Assembly (NCBI RefSeq): GCF_023278565.1
Contig: NC_064680.1
Span: 2,976,001-3,040,000 of the forward strand
Direction of reading: 5' to 3'
Length of the DNA stretch: 64,000 nucleotides
Origin: Colletotrichum lupini
Taxonomy: Eukaryota; Ascomycota; Sordariomycetes; Glomerellales; Glomerellaceae
Shown here: piece after piece, positions 23,435 to 34,566 of the stretch
Numbering within the stretch: position 1 is the first letter of the stretch
How the letters are laid out: every line of letters begins with the position of its first letter
The notes under the pieces: model-generated
What the model was told of the DNA's origin: nothing
What the model saw: the letters and a program-made list of their open reading frames with translations, nothing else
Database searches by the model: none
Position numbers and translations under genes: made by a program

Positions 23435-26295
23435 GGTGGGCGAAGATTAGGATACTGAAGGAAGGCTGCAATCGAAAATCTGTGGGCTCTGGAATTCGGA
23501 TGACAACATTAGGGCGCCTTTGTCGGACGTCGGCAGGCGAGTTATGCGGCGCGCGTTGGATTAAGTTTCGACCTCGCGGTCTCGTCTCTTGGGTTGGGCG
23601 CTCTCGAGATTCCCTTTCTATAATGTTGGGCGGAACGATCGGGACTAAGCAGGGGGATGATGAGAAAGGCGAAAATTCGAAGCGACCGGCGATGGTGCGC
23701 GGCGAAGCGCGGGTGAAGAATGGAGGACGGAGTCTGGAGAAATGAGAGCGCGCACTGCGCAGACAAAGAAGATGTCGGCAATGAAGGCGACACAGCGTTG
23801 GCGACAAGGGCAATGATGATGGGAAGGAATATTTCGGCAGAAGATATTAGATGTGCTGCCCACTTGACGCCAGTCCAGCCTCTAGCATTCAAAGAGGACG
23901 GTCGCAATCTCGTCAATCGACAAGGTGTGGGTGGGATGTTGGGTCGTTTGGAGGTCGGGCAATGGAGGGGGAGGATGTGAGAGTGGGAGGGCGTCGGGAC
24001 CTGATAAGGCAGTTTGTTTGTTTACTGCGGCAGCTGGAGGGCGGCAACCAGCCCCCTTGCAACCAGGGTGCCACAGGGCGAGGTGTGTGGGTGACCCACT
24101 TTGGTACTCGCTGCTGCCAGTGGCCACTGAGACCCGTGGGATCCCCGTGAGACGAGTGGGAGAGCGTGAGAGGCCATGGAAATTCGGGTGGCTTGTGGCT
24201 CTTGCTGGCCCCTGCGTCGCACCCGCCCGGCCTTTTAAAGTGGGTACCGATGCAGCAATCTTCCGTTGCACGGCTCTCCGCCCCGCCTCCGCTCTCTGTC
24301 AATTGGGTTGTCATCTGCTTTTCTCTGGGCCAGGCGCTTCTCAAACTTGTCCCAACTTGCCCCAAAAGGTTTCTGGTCAACAATACAAATGGTCCGGTGA
24401 GGCCCAAAGCTGCAAGGTCGATCTGGTCAACATGTTCAGGCACTTTCCTTGGAAAACTCTGTCACTGACTGCGGGCCAAACCGTCGCCGCTCTCATCTGA
24501 CCTCTTTTGACAGATGCCATTGACTACGGATTCCCCGTCCATAACCTTTGACACGTCGGCCAATCTAACCTGATTGAATTTCCTGTCGCCCAGGGAACAT
24601 TGCTCAACCCTCTGGATGAACCAAGATTGTAGACATCATTGACGACGTCAAGGTTGTGAGATAGAAAACAGCGGGGAATACCTTTGCAAGAACGATGTCA
24701 ACACGATCGAGGGATCGTAGGACAGACACGCCGTGATGGATACCTCCCCTCCAAAACTCGGTCTTTTATCTGTGGCACCTCCCCATTCTCTAGCTCGATG
24801 CATGTCACTGTTTGTAAAACGCCTACGTGCAGCAGTCAATGGACCCGCCAATACGAGCGATATAGTCGTTTGGACAGTCCGAGTAATCCTTAGTACGGAT
24901 ACGTAGGCGAGAAATGTTTTTATTTTGTGCATTCGTTCATTTGGCTATTAGTATCTGGTCCGCTGTTTGGTCTCGTTTCTTTTCTTTGTTGCTTTTGGTG
25001 TTACGGACCATGGAACAGCCAATCAGAGCCCACCATTGTTCTCATGTCGACATGAGGTCACTGTTCCGAACCCTCGATCTCAGCTCACAATGGATGAACG
25101 ACGTTTCTAGAGTCTAGGTAGCGCACGTTAGCTTTATTTAGTAGCAGGTGATACATGATCCAAGTCATGATGGATGCACATTCGATTCGATGAATCCTAA
25201 GCGTCCCCTAGGCTCGACTGTACAAGAGGCTCAGCATGGAGGTCGCTTTAGATCATTCTGTATGCTAGAAAGCTATACTTAGGTACATGCCAGAAAGAAA
25301 AACATGAGGATCAATCCTCAGTACTCGACTCTTCGCTGCTATGGCATCTTGCTTCCTCGGCATCCCACCGCCTTTCGCTGCCGAACGGAAGCATGCAATC
25401 ACTTCTGCTGGCGTTGGGGTCTGTCCAGCTCACGCAGCCCGAGCAAGGATTGTCCTGCGTCGGTTGCTGTGGCCAACCAAAGGCTACGAACACAAGCAAA
25501 CTCTGCAGGACTCTTCTCGACAAGGCACCATGGGTTTCGTCTGGACAGAAAGTTTTCATCTGCACTAATGAGGTCCTGTCTCAATGGTTGGCAGCAAAAG
25601 CGTTCTCCCTCGTTGTGTAGATATCAAGCACACTTAGCTAGATTTTCTTGTTCCCAATGCCGACTGCTTGTTTTTTTTTTTTCGGCCACCAAGGTGCCCG
25701 GTGGGGTTGCGTCATATCTCGCGAGTCGAGACCCCGAATGTTTCTTACATAAGGCAATATTAGATCTACCGGCTGCTACCTGACTTGGCGGCACTATTCC
25801 AGACTCGTTCTGGGCGTCTAGAATTTCGAAACTCCTTCTTCATGAACAGGAAATGGCGGATGGTTAAGTATAACCTAAGCGACCAGAGCACCAAACAGAA
25901 TGCCATCTCCATCATTGATGAAATAACTCATCTCAGGCAAAGAGATTGCATGAACTGGGAAAACAATACTGCGGTGTTGCTGAACACAGTAAAGGCACAC
26001 TCGAAGGAGTTGCGCCGCACTGTAGCCTCTCACCGCCTGCCCCTCCTGCCCCTCCTTCCGCCGGTCGCGCACCGTTCACTTTAAAAAATTTCCTGCGGGG
26101 TGTCGTCTCAAGAATTTTTTTCCCTTCTTTCTTACGGGAAGAAGAGACATAACCAACCTTAGTTTTCGAATCGACCAAGCTTTTCTGTTGCCTTTGGTCT
26201 TCTTTTCGAATTACTAGCAAGTTCTTCGACTCCGTTTTCATCTTTCTTCTGTTCACTCGGTAAGAAAACGAGAAAACTTCTCTCTCACACAAAAG
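23435..26295. other. 2.9-kb divergent intergenic region between IQGAP and IMP dehydrogenase
   Basis: Both genes read outward, so both promoters lie here. The last 250 bases before 26296 contain CT-rich stretches and a long T run near 25670-25682, as in strongly expressed fungal genes. Open frames at 23.9-24.5 kb and 25.3-25.8 kb overlap on both strands and show no family motif. I see no gene. Confidence 0.5.
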
Positions 26296-28340
26296 ATGCC
26301 TTCCACCAACGGTATCACCGGCGCCAAGGTGCTCGACTCCAAGACCGCCCTCCAGGTCTTGAAGGAGTACGAGAGCCGCGATGGCCTCGACATTCACGAG
26401 CTCATGGACACCAAGAAGCACGGTGGTCTGACCTACAACGACTTCCTGCTCCTCCCCGGCTACATTGGCTTCCCCGCCTCTGCCGTCATCCTGGACTCCC
26501 CCGTCACCAAGAGAATCACCCTCAAGACCCCCTTCGTGTCCTCCCCCATGGACACCGTCACCGAGCACGAGATGGCCATCGCCATTGCTCTGCAGGGTGG
26601 TCTCGGTGTCATCCACCACAACTGCTCCCCCGAGGAGCAGGCCGACATGGTCCGCAAGGTCAAGCGTTACGAGAACGGCTTCATCATCGACCCTGTCGTC
26701 ATCAGCCGCGACACCACCGTCGGCGAGGCAAAGGCCTTGAAGGAGAAGTGGGGTTTCGGAGGATTCCCCGTCACAGGTTTGTCAACCCCCCCCCCCCCCA
26801 CCCCCCCCCTCTCCTTCTTTTTCTCCTCTCCACCTCCTCACCCTCCCCCCCGCTCCCCCCCCCCCCCCCCCCCCCCTCCCCCGGGACCCAGGCCTGAAGG
26901 AGGAGGGGGGGTGTGGGGGGCTCCCCCCCCCCCTCTTTCCCCCCCCCCCCCCCCCCCCCCCCTTTTTTTTTTTCCTTACCTACCTACCAAAGCCTGTTCT
27001 CCCACAAGCTTCAGTTCCCCTCGCTTTACATGATTACAAACCTTTTTCAATTATAACTTTCGTTCCACCAATTCGACGACCATGTCGTTCTGAGGAGACC
27101 TTATACTATGATCAAAGCAAAACCTTTACACATTTTCTATCAACTGCAGCGGGTTGCGGCCCGCCAGAAAACACACAGACATGACTAACCATCGTCTGCA
27201 GAAACCGGCAAGCTCGGCTCCAAGCTGCTGGGAATCGTCACGAACCGCGACATCCAGTTCGAGGACGACGCCTCCCTCTCCATCTCCAAGGTCATGGTCA
27301 CCGACCTCATCACCGCCTCCGACGGCACCGACCTGTCCGAGGCCAACAAGATCCTCGCAAAGTCCAAAAAGGGCAAGCTCCCCATCGTCGACAAGGACGG
27401 CAACCTCGTCTCCATGATCTCCCGCTCCGACCTCAACAAGAACCAGCACTTCCCCCTGGCCTCCAAGCTGCCCGACAGCAAGCAGCTCCTCTGCGGCGCC
27501 GCCATCGGCACCCGCCCCGAGGACAAGCACCGCCTCAAGCTCCTCGTCGACGCCGGCCTCGACGTCGTCATCCTCGACTCCTCCCAGGGTAACTCCATGT
27601 ACCAGGTCGAGATGGTCCAGTGGATCAAGAAGGAGTTCCCCGGCCTCGACGTCGTCGGCGGAAACGTCGTCACCCGCGAGCAGGCCGCCACCCTCATCGA
27701 GGCCGGCGTCGACGGCCTCCGCATCGGCATGGGCTCCGGCTCCGCCTGCATCACCCAGGAGGTCATGGCCGTCGGCCGCCCCCAGGCCGCCGCCGTCCAC
27801 TCCGTCAGCAGCTTCTCCGCCCGCTTCGGCGTCCCCTGCATCGCCGACGGCGGCGTCCAGAACGTCGGCCACGTCGTCAAGGGTCTCTCCCTCGGCGCCT
27901 CCACCGTCATGATGGGCGGTCTCCTCGCCGGAACCACCGAGTCCCCCGGCACCTCCTTCGTCTCCCGCGAGGGCAAGCTCGTCAAGGCCTACCGCGGCAT
28001 GGGCTCCATCGACGCCATGCAGGACAAGAAGGCCGGCAACGGCGGCAAGGACAGCCAGAAGAGCAACGCCGGCACTGCCCGCTACTTCTCCGAGGGCGAC
28101 AGCGTCCTCGTCGCCCAGGGCGTCACCGGCTCCGTCGCCCACCGCGGCCCCATCAGCCGCTTCATCCCCTACCTCTCCGCCGGCCTCAAGCACTCCATGC
28201 AGGACTGCGGTATCCAGTCCCTCAAGGAGCTCCGCGAGTCCGTCGACAACGGCACCCTCCGCTTCGAGCTGCGTACCGCCAGCGCTCAGATGGAGGGTAA
28301 CGTCAACATGGAGTCCTACGAGAAGAAGCTCTTTGCCTGA
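26296..28340 (+). CDS. inosine-5'-monophosphate dehydrogenase, 539 aa, one intron
   Basis: Oxidises IMP to XMP with NAD, the committed and rate-limiting step to guanine nucleotides, in the cytosol. Exons 26296-26776 and 27202-28340 are joined across a 425-bp intron (donor GTTTGT, branch ACTAAC at 27184, acceptor CAG), total 1620 nt. The intron splits the codon for Glu161 inside the CBS (Bateman) region, giving [17 protein letters not shown]. Catalytic features are intact: loop [11 protein letters not shown] with nucleophile Cys343, phosphate-binding ADGGVQN and MMGGLLAGT, flap [10 protein letters not shown], and the Arg454-Tyr455 pair (ARYFSE) used in XMP hydrolysis. The C-terminus [15 protein letters not shown] is normal. 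Exon codon use is strongly C-ending, which suggests high expression. The target of mycophenolic acid; nothing here marks resistance. Confidence 0.95.
26777..27201 (+). other. IMP dehydrogenase intron with long poly-C / poly-T tracts
   Basis: 425 bp, several times the usual length for this window. 26786-26973 is almost pure cytosine with islands of T and one G-rich patch (about 26899-26920), ending in an 11-base T run. The second half is ordinary and includes a good branch site and acceptor. Confidence 0.8.
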
Positions 28341-29364
28341 AAAACGGTAAAGAATCTAGCTAGCTCGTAGTAGTACTAGCAGTAGGCTACCACGCGACAT
28401 GAGAAAACGGATAACAAAGATGTCAATTGGGAATATTTTCTTCTTTCTTAACCAATATGGGTGGACCAAAAAAATAGGGGTTGATGAAAATCAAAGTGGG
28501 CAAAATGGGACTTGGGAGGATACAAAATAGAAAATCAGCCTCTACACCCTCACCCTTTCCGAAGGGGAGGGCGAAGCAAAAGACGGGCTTTGGGCAGGGC
28601 GGTAGTGCTTCAGTATAGCGGAGTTTTCGGAGTCTATGGGAGAAAAAGGGGTGGTCGGGCCTGAGACGCCTCTTGAGATGGATGATGCAGCGAACTGAAT
28701 ACCAAAAAACCTTCTCTCGAGGAGAAAAGAAAAATTCAAAACCGGTTTCAATGATTATGACTCTTCGTTCCCTTTGCTGGTTCTCACGTGAAAATCGTGT
28801 TGATGTATAACCATACGCAAACGTACTTGGGTTACGTTCCAAAAAGATAAACTAGGCCATCCTCATCATGCGTCGGCCGATCTGTCTGCAGCATGTAAGC
28901 AAACGCTCATCACTCACCATCCTCGACACCATATTCCATCCCTAAACCAATTGTTGACATGTTTGTGATATTAAGCTGCTATAATTGGTTCGAAACTTCT
29001 TCTCGCAAGGAGGAATGCCCATGTAGATGTGTTCAAGTGCCTACAACGAAACCGAACAATAATGATGCTTTTGATAACCGCCCAGAACCAAACCAAAAAT
29101 GAATGCCCTCAATGACGACAAAACAAGCCGTTACGGAACCTGCAATGCTAGACGCCAGGCAATGATGGACCTAGATATGCCACAAAGGTAAGAAAAGCAC
29201 CCACCAACCAATGCCAGCCTCAATTTCAAAACCCCCAGAAGAGCTGGCCGTAGATCTCGTATATAGCGTTCCCTTCTTGTATCATTCTCGTTCGAAACGT
29301 CAATTGCGCGCTTGCGAAAAACATGAAAGCAGCATGCCAGTCATCATGGGGTAGGGAAGGCACA
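28341..29364. other. intergenic between convergent genes
   Basis: 3' flanks of IMP dehydrogenase and of the MFS gene. Rich in short A/T runs; no gene seen. Confidence 0.6.
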
Positions 29365-31647
29365 TCAAGACCGCGTGGGACTGACGGAATCGTATCCCGG
29401 TGCCCCATTCTTAGCACTCAACAAAGGCGCCGTCTCATTCGAGGTGGCCTGTCCACTGCCAGAAGCAACAGCACTGCCTTCGCTGGCGTAGCCCTCATCG
29501 CTAACACTCTCGTCCTCGTCATCGCTCGTGTCAGGGGTCTGAGTCAGAGCATCGTAGTCGACCAGCATGTAGATGGGGATGGCTCCAATGATGGCAGTGA
29601 GCGCGAGGAACCAGTAAGCGGTGATGACATAGCCTCTGGCAACACCCCAGCTGAAAGCGGCACCCGCAACGGCGGGACCGAAAGCACGGCCAAATCCACT
29701 GAACATAGTAGCGAAGCCGTTGAGGGTACCCAGGATACGGAGCGAAGAGGCCGAGTTGGTCAGGAGGATGGTCATGCACGGGAAGCCAATGATTACGGCA
29801 CAGGCTTTGACGAACATGACTATTAAGAGAGCGGTGTAGCGCCCTGCAGTGCTCTCGAAGAGGACCACATAAGGGGCCAGAATGTAGACGATGGGAAAAG
29901 TCACGGCTGCACAGACGGTCAGTTTCAAATGCAAGAACATAGCAGAAGATAGTATACGCACCACATGCGCGGAAACAACGCAGGACACCAAAGTAGTTGC
30001 ACAGAGGTGGGAAGACGAAAAACTGGATCACGCCGCAAGTGATGCCATAGATGGTGAAAATGGTACCGATGCGGCCAGAGTCGAGGCCAAAGCCACCAGA
30101 AAATTGGAAGGGTAGGTTCGTGTTATCCGGGGTGTGCACCTGCTTGGGGTAGTTTAGGAACACTGGCAGAACCTGATCAAAGGCCACGGAGTGGAGGGCG
30201 AGGAAGGTGTAGCAAAGCAAGTTGATACTCGTCTGAGCAGTGAAAACCTCCTTCATGCTGGGTGCCTCCAGAGCCTTGTTGTCCTCGACCGGATGTGTTG
30301 GGGGAGTCTTGTGAGGCACCAGGGGTGCGGTAGCCTCGCCGTCAACAAACGAGGTGCGTCGAGCTCTAGCATGGTGATGATGGTGATAACGAGAGCGGCG
30401 GAACGAGCGAGTGATGCGTTCGCCCATCAGGAGTCCCCAGTCGGGCTTGTGTCGCTTGCTCTCGAGCGTTTCCTTGAGGAAGAGAGTGGCGGTCGTGACT
30501 GAGATGAAGAAGAAGACCGCAGCGATGAAGTTTGGCAAGGCAAAGGGATACGCCTTGAAAAACCAGCTATCGCCAAAGACAGCGGGGAAGCGGTCGGCTG
30601 GCCTGGCAAAGAACCCGCCAAACGCCGGGCCGAAGATGGAGCCAACGGACCAGATGAGAGGCATAATCGAGAATGCACGGGGTTGTAGTTCCTTTTCTGG
30701 CACCATCTCTGCAACCATGGTGCGGATGATACCAACTAATCCAGTGTCAGCGTCAGATGAAAACCCTACAGATCAGAGGGAAACGCACCATTTCCGTTAC
30801 CACTTCCGAGAATAGCTCTCACAGTGATGGCCATGGGCAGACTTGTTGAAACACCCCAAACACAGAAGAAGAACATTGTTGATAGCAGGCCGACGATGAT
30901 GGTTGGTTTTCTTCCAAATCGATCAGAAGCTCTACCCCACGGTACCGCAGTTACACTCTGTGAAAGCGAGAACACGGCGGACGTGATACCGGCCCATTTT
31001 GCGACGTCGTTCTGTTCCACGCCGAAACTGCGAATCATCTCGGGCAGGTATGGGAAGACGGATGTGAGGGCGAGAGGCTCCGCAAACCGCGCAACGGCTG
31101 TAATCGAATTAGCTTCGTGGCCCAGAAGAAAAATGATGAATGCCTCTCATGGAGTATCGAAGGCACCCTGGGACGAGTTGTTGTCAAATCTCCATCCTTT
31201 ATTCCAGCTTTTTGTACACGCTGGAGCACTTTCGGCTTGGTAACGTTTGTCGGCCTCATCGGTTCACGTTGATCAGGCAGCTTGGAAGATCAAGACCATG
31301 CTATAGTCGCATTTCGAGGTAGGTTTGGAGTACGTGTGTCTAAAGACAGGGTGGCGGTAACAAGGCGAGAACACGCAGATTTCCACCCGTCCATAACCTC
31401 GTAGTCTACCAAAGCGATCCCGAGAAAATCGCAATCCTTCCATCGCATGACCCTGAAGTTTTTCGGAGACCGTCATGCCTGGTCTCGCGGCACTTGCCTC
31501 GCTTTGGTTGTCACCAGTACTATCGGATCTGTTGAAGGCGGGTTTGAAAGAAAAAGCAAGCGTTTGACATGTTCTGAAATGCGAGGTTGCCTTACCCAGA
31601 ATGGCCAGCTGCTTTGCGGGCAACTTTGGCTTTGTCGGTTTCGTCAT
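29365..31647 (-). CDS. MFS transporter of the YCR023C/ZIFL-like type, 558 aa, three introns
   Basis: Twelve-helix major facilitator carrier, substrate unknown. Exons 31647-31596, 31097-30789, 30735-29962 and 29906-29365 sum to 1677 nt; introns are 498, 53 and 55 bp with donors GTAAGG, GTGCGT and GTGCGT. The tiny first exon (17 codons plus one base) is needed to complete helix 1: its QLAIL joins AVARFAEPLALTSVFPYLPEM. The MFS loop signature GRASDRFGRKP lies between helices 2 and 3. The loop between halves is long and carries five consecutive histidines (residues 238-242), then an acidic/Ser-rich C-terminal tail (DTSDDEDESVSDEG). His-rich central loops occur in metal-linked carriers, but that is only suggestive here. 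Relatives in fungi are annotated as vacuolar or plasma-membrane drug/H+ antiporter-like proteins. Confidence 0.85.
31098..31595 (-). other. long first intron (498 bp) of the MFS gene
   Basis: Donor GTAAGG after a 52-nt coding exon, and acceptor GATTACAG preceded by a CTAAT branch-like word. It is about nine times longer than the other introns of the gene. Confidence 0.7.
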
Positions 31648-34566
31648 TTTGGCAGTTGAAGGAGCAACCAAATCGCGCTGAGCAAACCCGAGCTCTACGG
31701 TTCGATTATGCGTGGTCAAAGTTCTGTGACGTCGAGTTTACGAGGTCGAGGGCAGATGAATCGGGACTAGGACGTGAAGCAAGAGTCTAAGGCAGATGGG
31801 AACAAAGCAGCGGGGTAATGCGATGCGCTCTGCTATGCGGCTTGGCAACAAGATGTCGAGAGACAAAGGCAAATGGCAGGAAATATGAACCGGAGGCGGC
31901 CACCGCCTTCTTTAAACCAAAGGCAAAGTTTATTGGAGAATTTGGGGAAGGAGAGGACAATAAGAGTCACAAGAGCAGTGGCAGCGGAAGGCGAAGAAAA
32001 AAGACGGTTCGTCAAGCGCAAACAAAAAACCAACGGTATTGATCCACTTTCCAGCTGCAGGCTTGCGGCTGCACTGCGCCGGACAGGGAATAGCGTGGGT
32101 ATGCAAATTCATGGAACCGCAGTCATCCCCCCTAGTTCTTGCAGTTCTTGCAGTTCCTTAGTAGGACCCCCATAAAGCGTGAAGGGTGCAATGAGCCTGG
32201 CGTCCAAGGGGACCAGACTCATTTTTTCTCTTCCCTTCCCCATCCATGATCCTGCGCCGATCCCCGCTCTTTCTGCTGACGGAAGATTTCTAGTCGATGA
32301 CTGGCCGACGGGGCTTCGTTTTTGAAGGGGGCCACGGGGCTGACCACCGCGAATTGGGGAACGGGGCCTTAGATGGCCATGCCTCCCGGGGATTAGATGG
32401 AGAACTTGAGAGATGGGAATTCCCGCTTGCCGTAGAGGTTGGCTTGGCAAGGCAAGCCAGCGCTAGAGGTAATGGGAAGAACGACTTGCGATAACCTAGC
32501 GCAGACTGCGCGCGCATCAGCATTGCCATGAGGGATAAGTGCGTGACGGTGATGACGGCAAGCGAAGAGGAGCGCGAGACGCGAGCCAAAATCAAGTGGC
32601 CAACGAAGTGTTCTGTTGCATTGCGGTGATGGAGCAAGATGGGATGACCGCGGACGTCGAGTGTCTCGGAATCGATCAAGTGCTATTACCTAGGGGACGC
32701 TGGTTCGGCTTGAGCGGTGCCCCGTGTCTCCCTCTTTCTCGGCTTCAGACTTGGTCCAAGGAGCAATGCGCTCGCTCGCTGCGAGCCGGCTACATCGCAT
32801 CCCCCTGTTGCTGAAGCGAAAGGACGTTGGGCCCGGTCCAGGCGATACGGCGGCAGCGGGCGGGCGATCGGGCGGGTACTGGGTAGTAGCAGGGAACGTC
32901 GTACTCCGTAGGGGGGCAGGGCCGGCGTAATGCTTGAAAGACCGCAGGCGAAGGACGTCCGTTGTCGGCAGAGGCTTGGGAGTTGAAGTCGGTGAGGGTG
33001 TGCAGGATGCAACGGCTTGCACGGGCACGAGAAAAAGGGCAGGGGTCCTCGCTGTAGCCGGTGGTGTGCGGTGGTGCAGCCGAAAAAAAAGCTGATGATG
33101 GTGGTGGTGGTGGTGCTCCTCCAAGGCTCCTACAACGCCTCAAAAGATGGAACGAAAAAAAAGCGATAAAAGTGCTGGAGCGCAAGGTCAAGAGGTCGCC
33201 ATCCCCGCAATTGCCATGACGTCCAGTCTTTGACGGTGGGGGGCCTCTTTTCCCGGCGGCGTTAGGCCGACTTGGCCGAAGCCGGGGCCGAATGTCGGGG
33301 CAAGTGCGACAATAGCTGAATAATCATCACGAGCCGACTGGACAGGGGTGATCCTCTGCTTCCAGCGCCAACGAAGCACCTGAAGCATGAGTCCAAACAT
33401 GGCTATCCCAAGACATTTGTGCTGAAAGCTGTGAGACAACACACCGCCATACGAGAGAGAGAGGCTGCAAAAATATAAGGTAGGCAGTCACGTCTGATAT
33501 ACTTTGTACTTGCGCTGCCGCTGCGAGAAGGCAGATTCGGTGAGTGGTGGTTGGTTGTCCAGGGAGTGTATCCGTACTGAAAAGGACTGATTGGACGACA
33601 TTGACCCAATCAATTGCGTGATCACCGACGTTAGCCGATGCACGCAGCCACCGGGAAGAGGGCGTCTCTTGACTCGAATCCAAGACAGGCGGCAAAGGCG
33701 CCCTTTAGCCTTCACGGTAGCCAAAGCTTAGATAGCTTACCTTACCTAGATGATGTAACATGTTGACCTTGACGACTGATCAAATGTCTGACAGTCTGAG
33801 CTCCGGGCTGCGCAGCTAACGGCGACAATCGATGCGGCGTCACGGGACGGGATGCTGGGGCCGTCGATGCAAGTTTGGAAGTCGAGTCGCACCGGAAAGA
33901 CTTCCGTATGCCGTTCTCCATGAGAAAAATTGTTATCGCTGGCTATCTTGATTCCGGGCTTTTTCCAAACGTCGGCACCGGGACGCCGATGACCCGCTCT
34001 CGTTCCTCCCCGCCCCCTCGTCTGAACCCCCGAATCAGGAAGGAGACCCAGCGTCAAGGCAGAAGCTGTTCAATCACGTTTGCGGGTGCCAGTGCCAGTG
34101 GAGGATTCACCAGGCGGCGGCAGCCGATCGGCAAAATCACCACTGATGCTGATAACATCGACGAAGCACGCAATGCTCATGGCAACTTCAACTCTGTTTC
34201 AACTACATCTCTGGTAAAAAGGCGCAGAGATCATTGTTGACGACGGCTTCAGTTTTCGTATTGCAAAGATGGCGCTAGAGTAAGTCGGTTCAATTTTGTT
34301 GCAGCCTGGGTGTCTCTGTCCTTGTGAGCAGCTCTAGTAGCTTGAAGAGAGCTCACCAGAGCTTAGTGTGGCTGGCGGCGACGGGATGATGCAACCATCT
34401 TCGTCAGCCACACGTGCTCCCGCGTCTCATCCTCCTGCCTGGTAACCTACATCACATCACTCACTTCATCGTCGAATCGCCCGTCGATGAGCTCTCAACG
34501 TGTAGTGTGAGCATGCTTTTGATACATTCACGCTGACCCTGATTCAGAAAGCGTTTCGACGACAAA
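31648..34566. other. 2.9-kb divergent intergenic region
   Basis: Contains the promoters of the MFS gene and the M28 peptidase. No gene recognised; frames at 32.3-33.2 kb overlap on both strands, and one is an artefact of a GGT triplet run at 33101-33116. A TACTCCGTA motif is at 32902-32910 and TACCTTACCTA near 33740. Confidence 0.5.
33101..33116. repeat. (GGT)n microsatellite
   Basis: Five GGT triplets in a row in intergenic DNA. Confidence 0.85.

Noticed and set aside
27126..28193. 355-codon open frame on the minus strand over IMP dehydrogenase exon 2
   Set aside because: Gly/Asp/Val-rich translation is the shadow of a strongly C-biased coding strand; the plus-strand frame carries all IMP dehydrogenase motifs.
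26296..28340. mycophenolic-acid-resistant IMP dehydrogenase linked to a toxin cluster
   Set aside because: The active-site loop [18 protein letters not shown] looks usual for Pezizomycotina, and no biosynthetic genes are nearby.
32690..33124. minus-strand frame beginning with a run of histidines
   Set aside because: The His run comes from a GGT microsatellite, and the rest lacks coding character.
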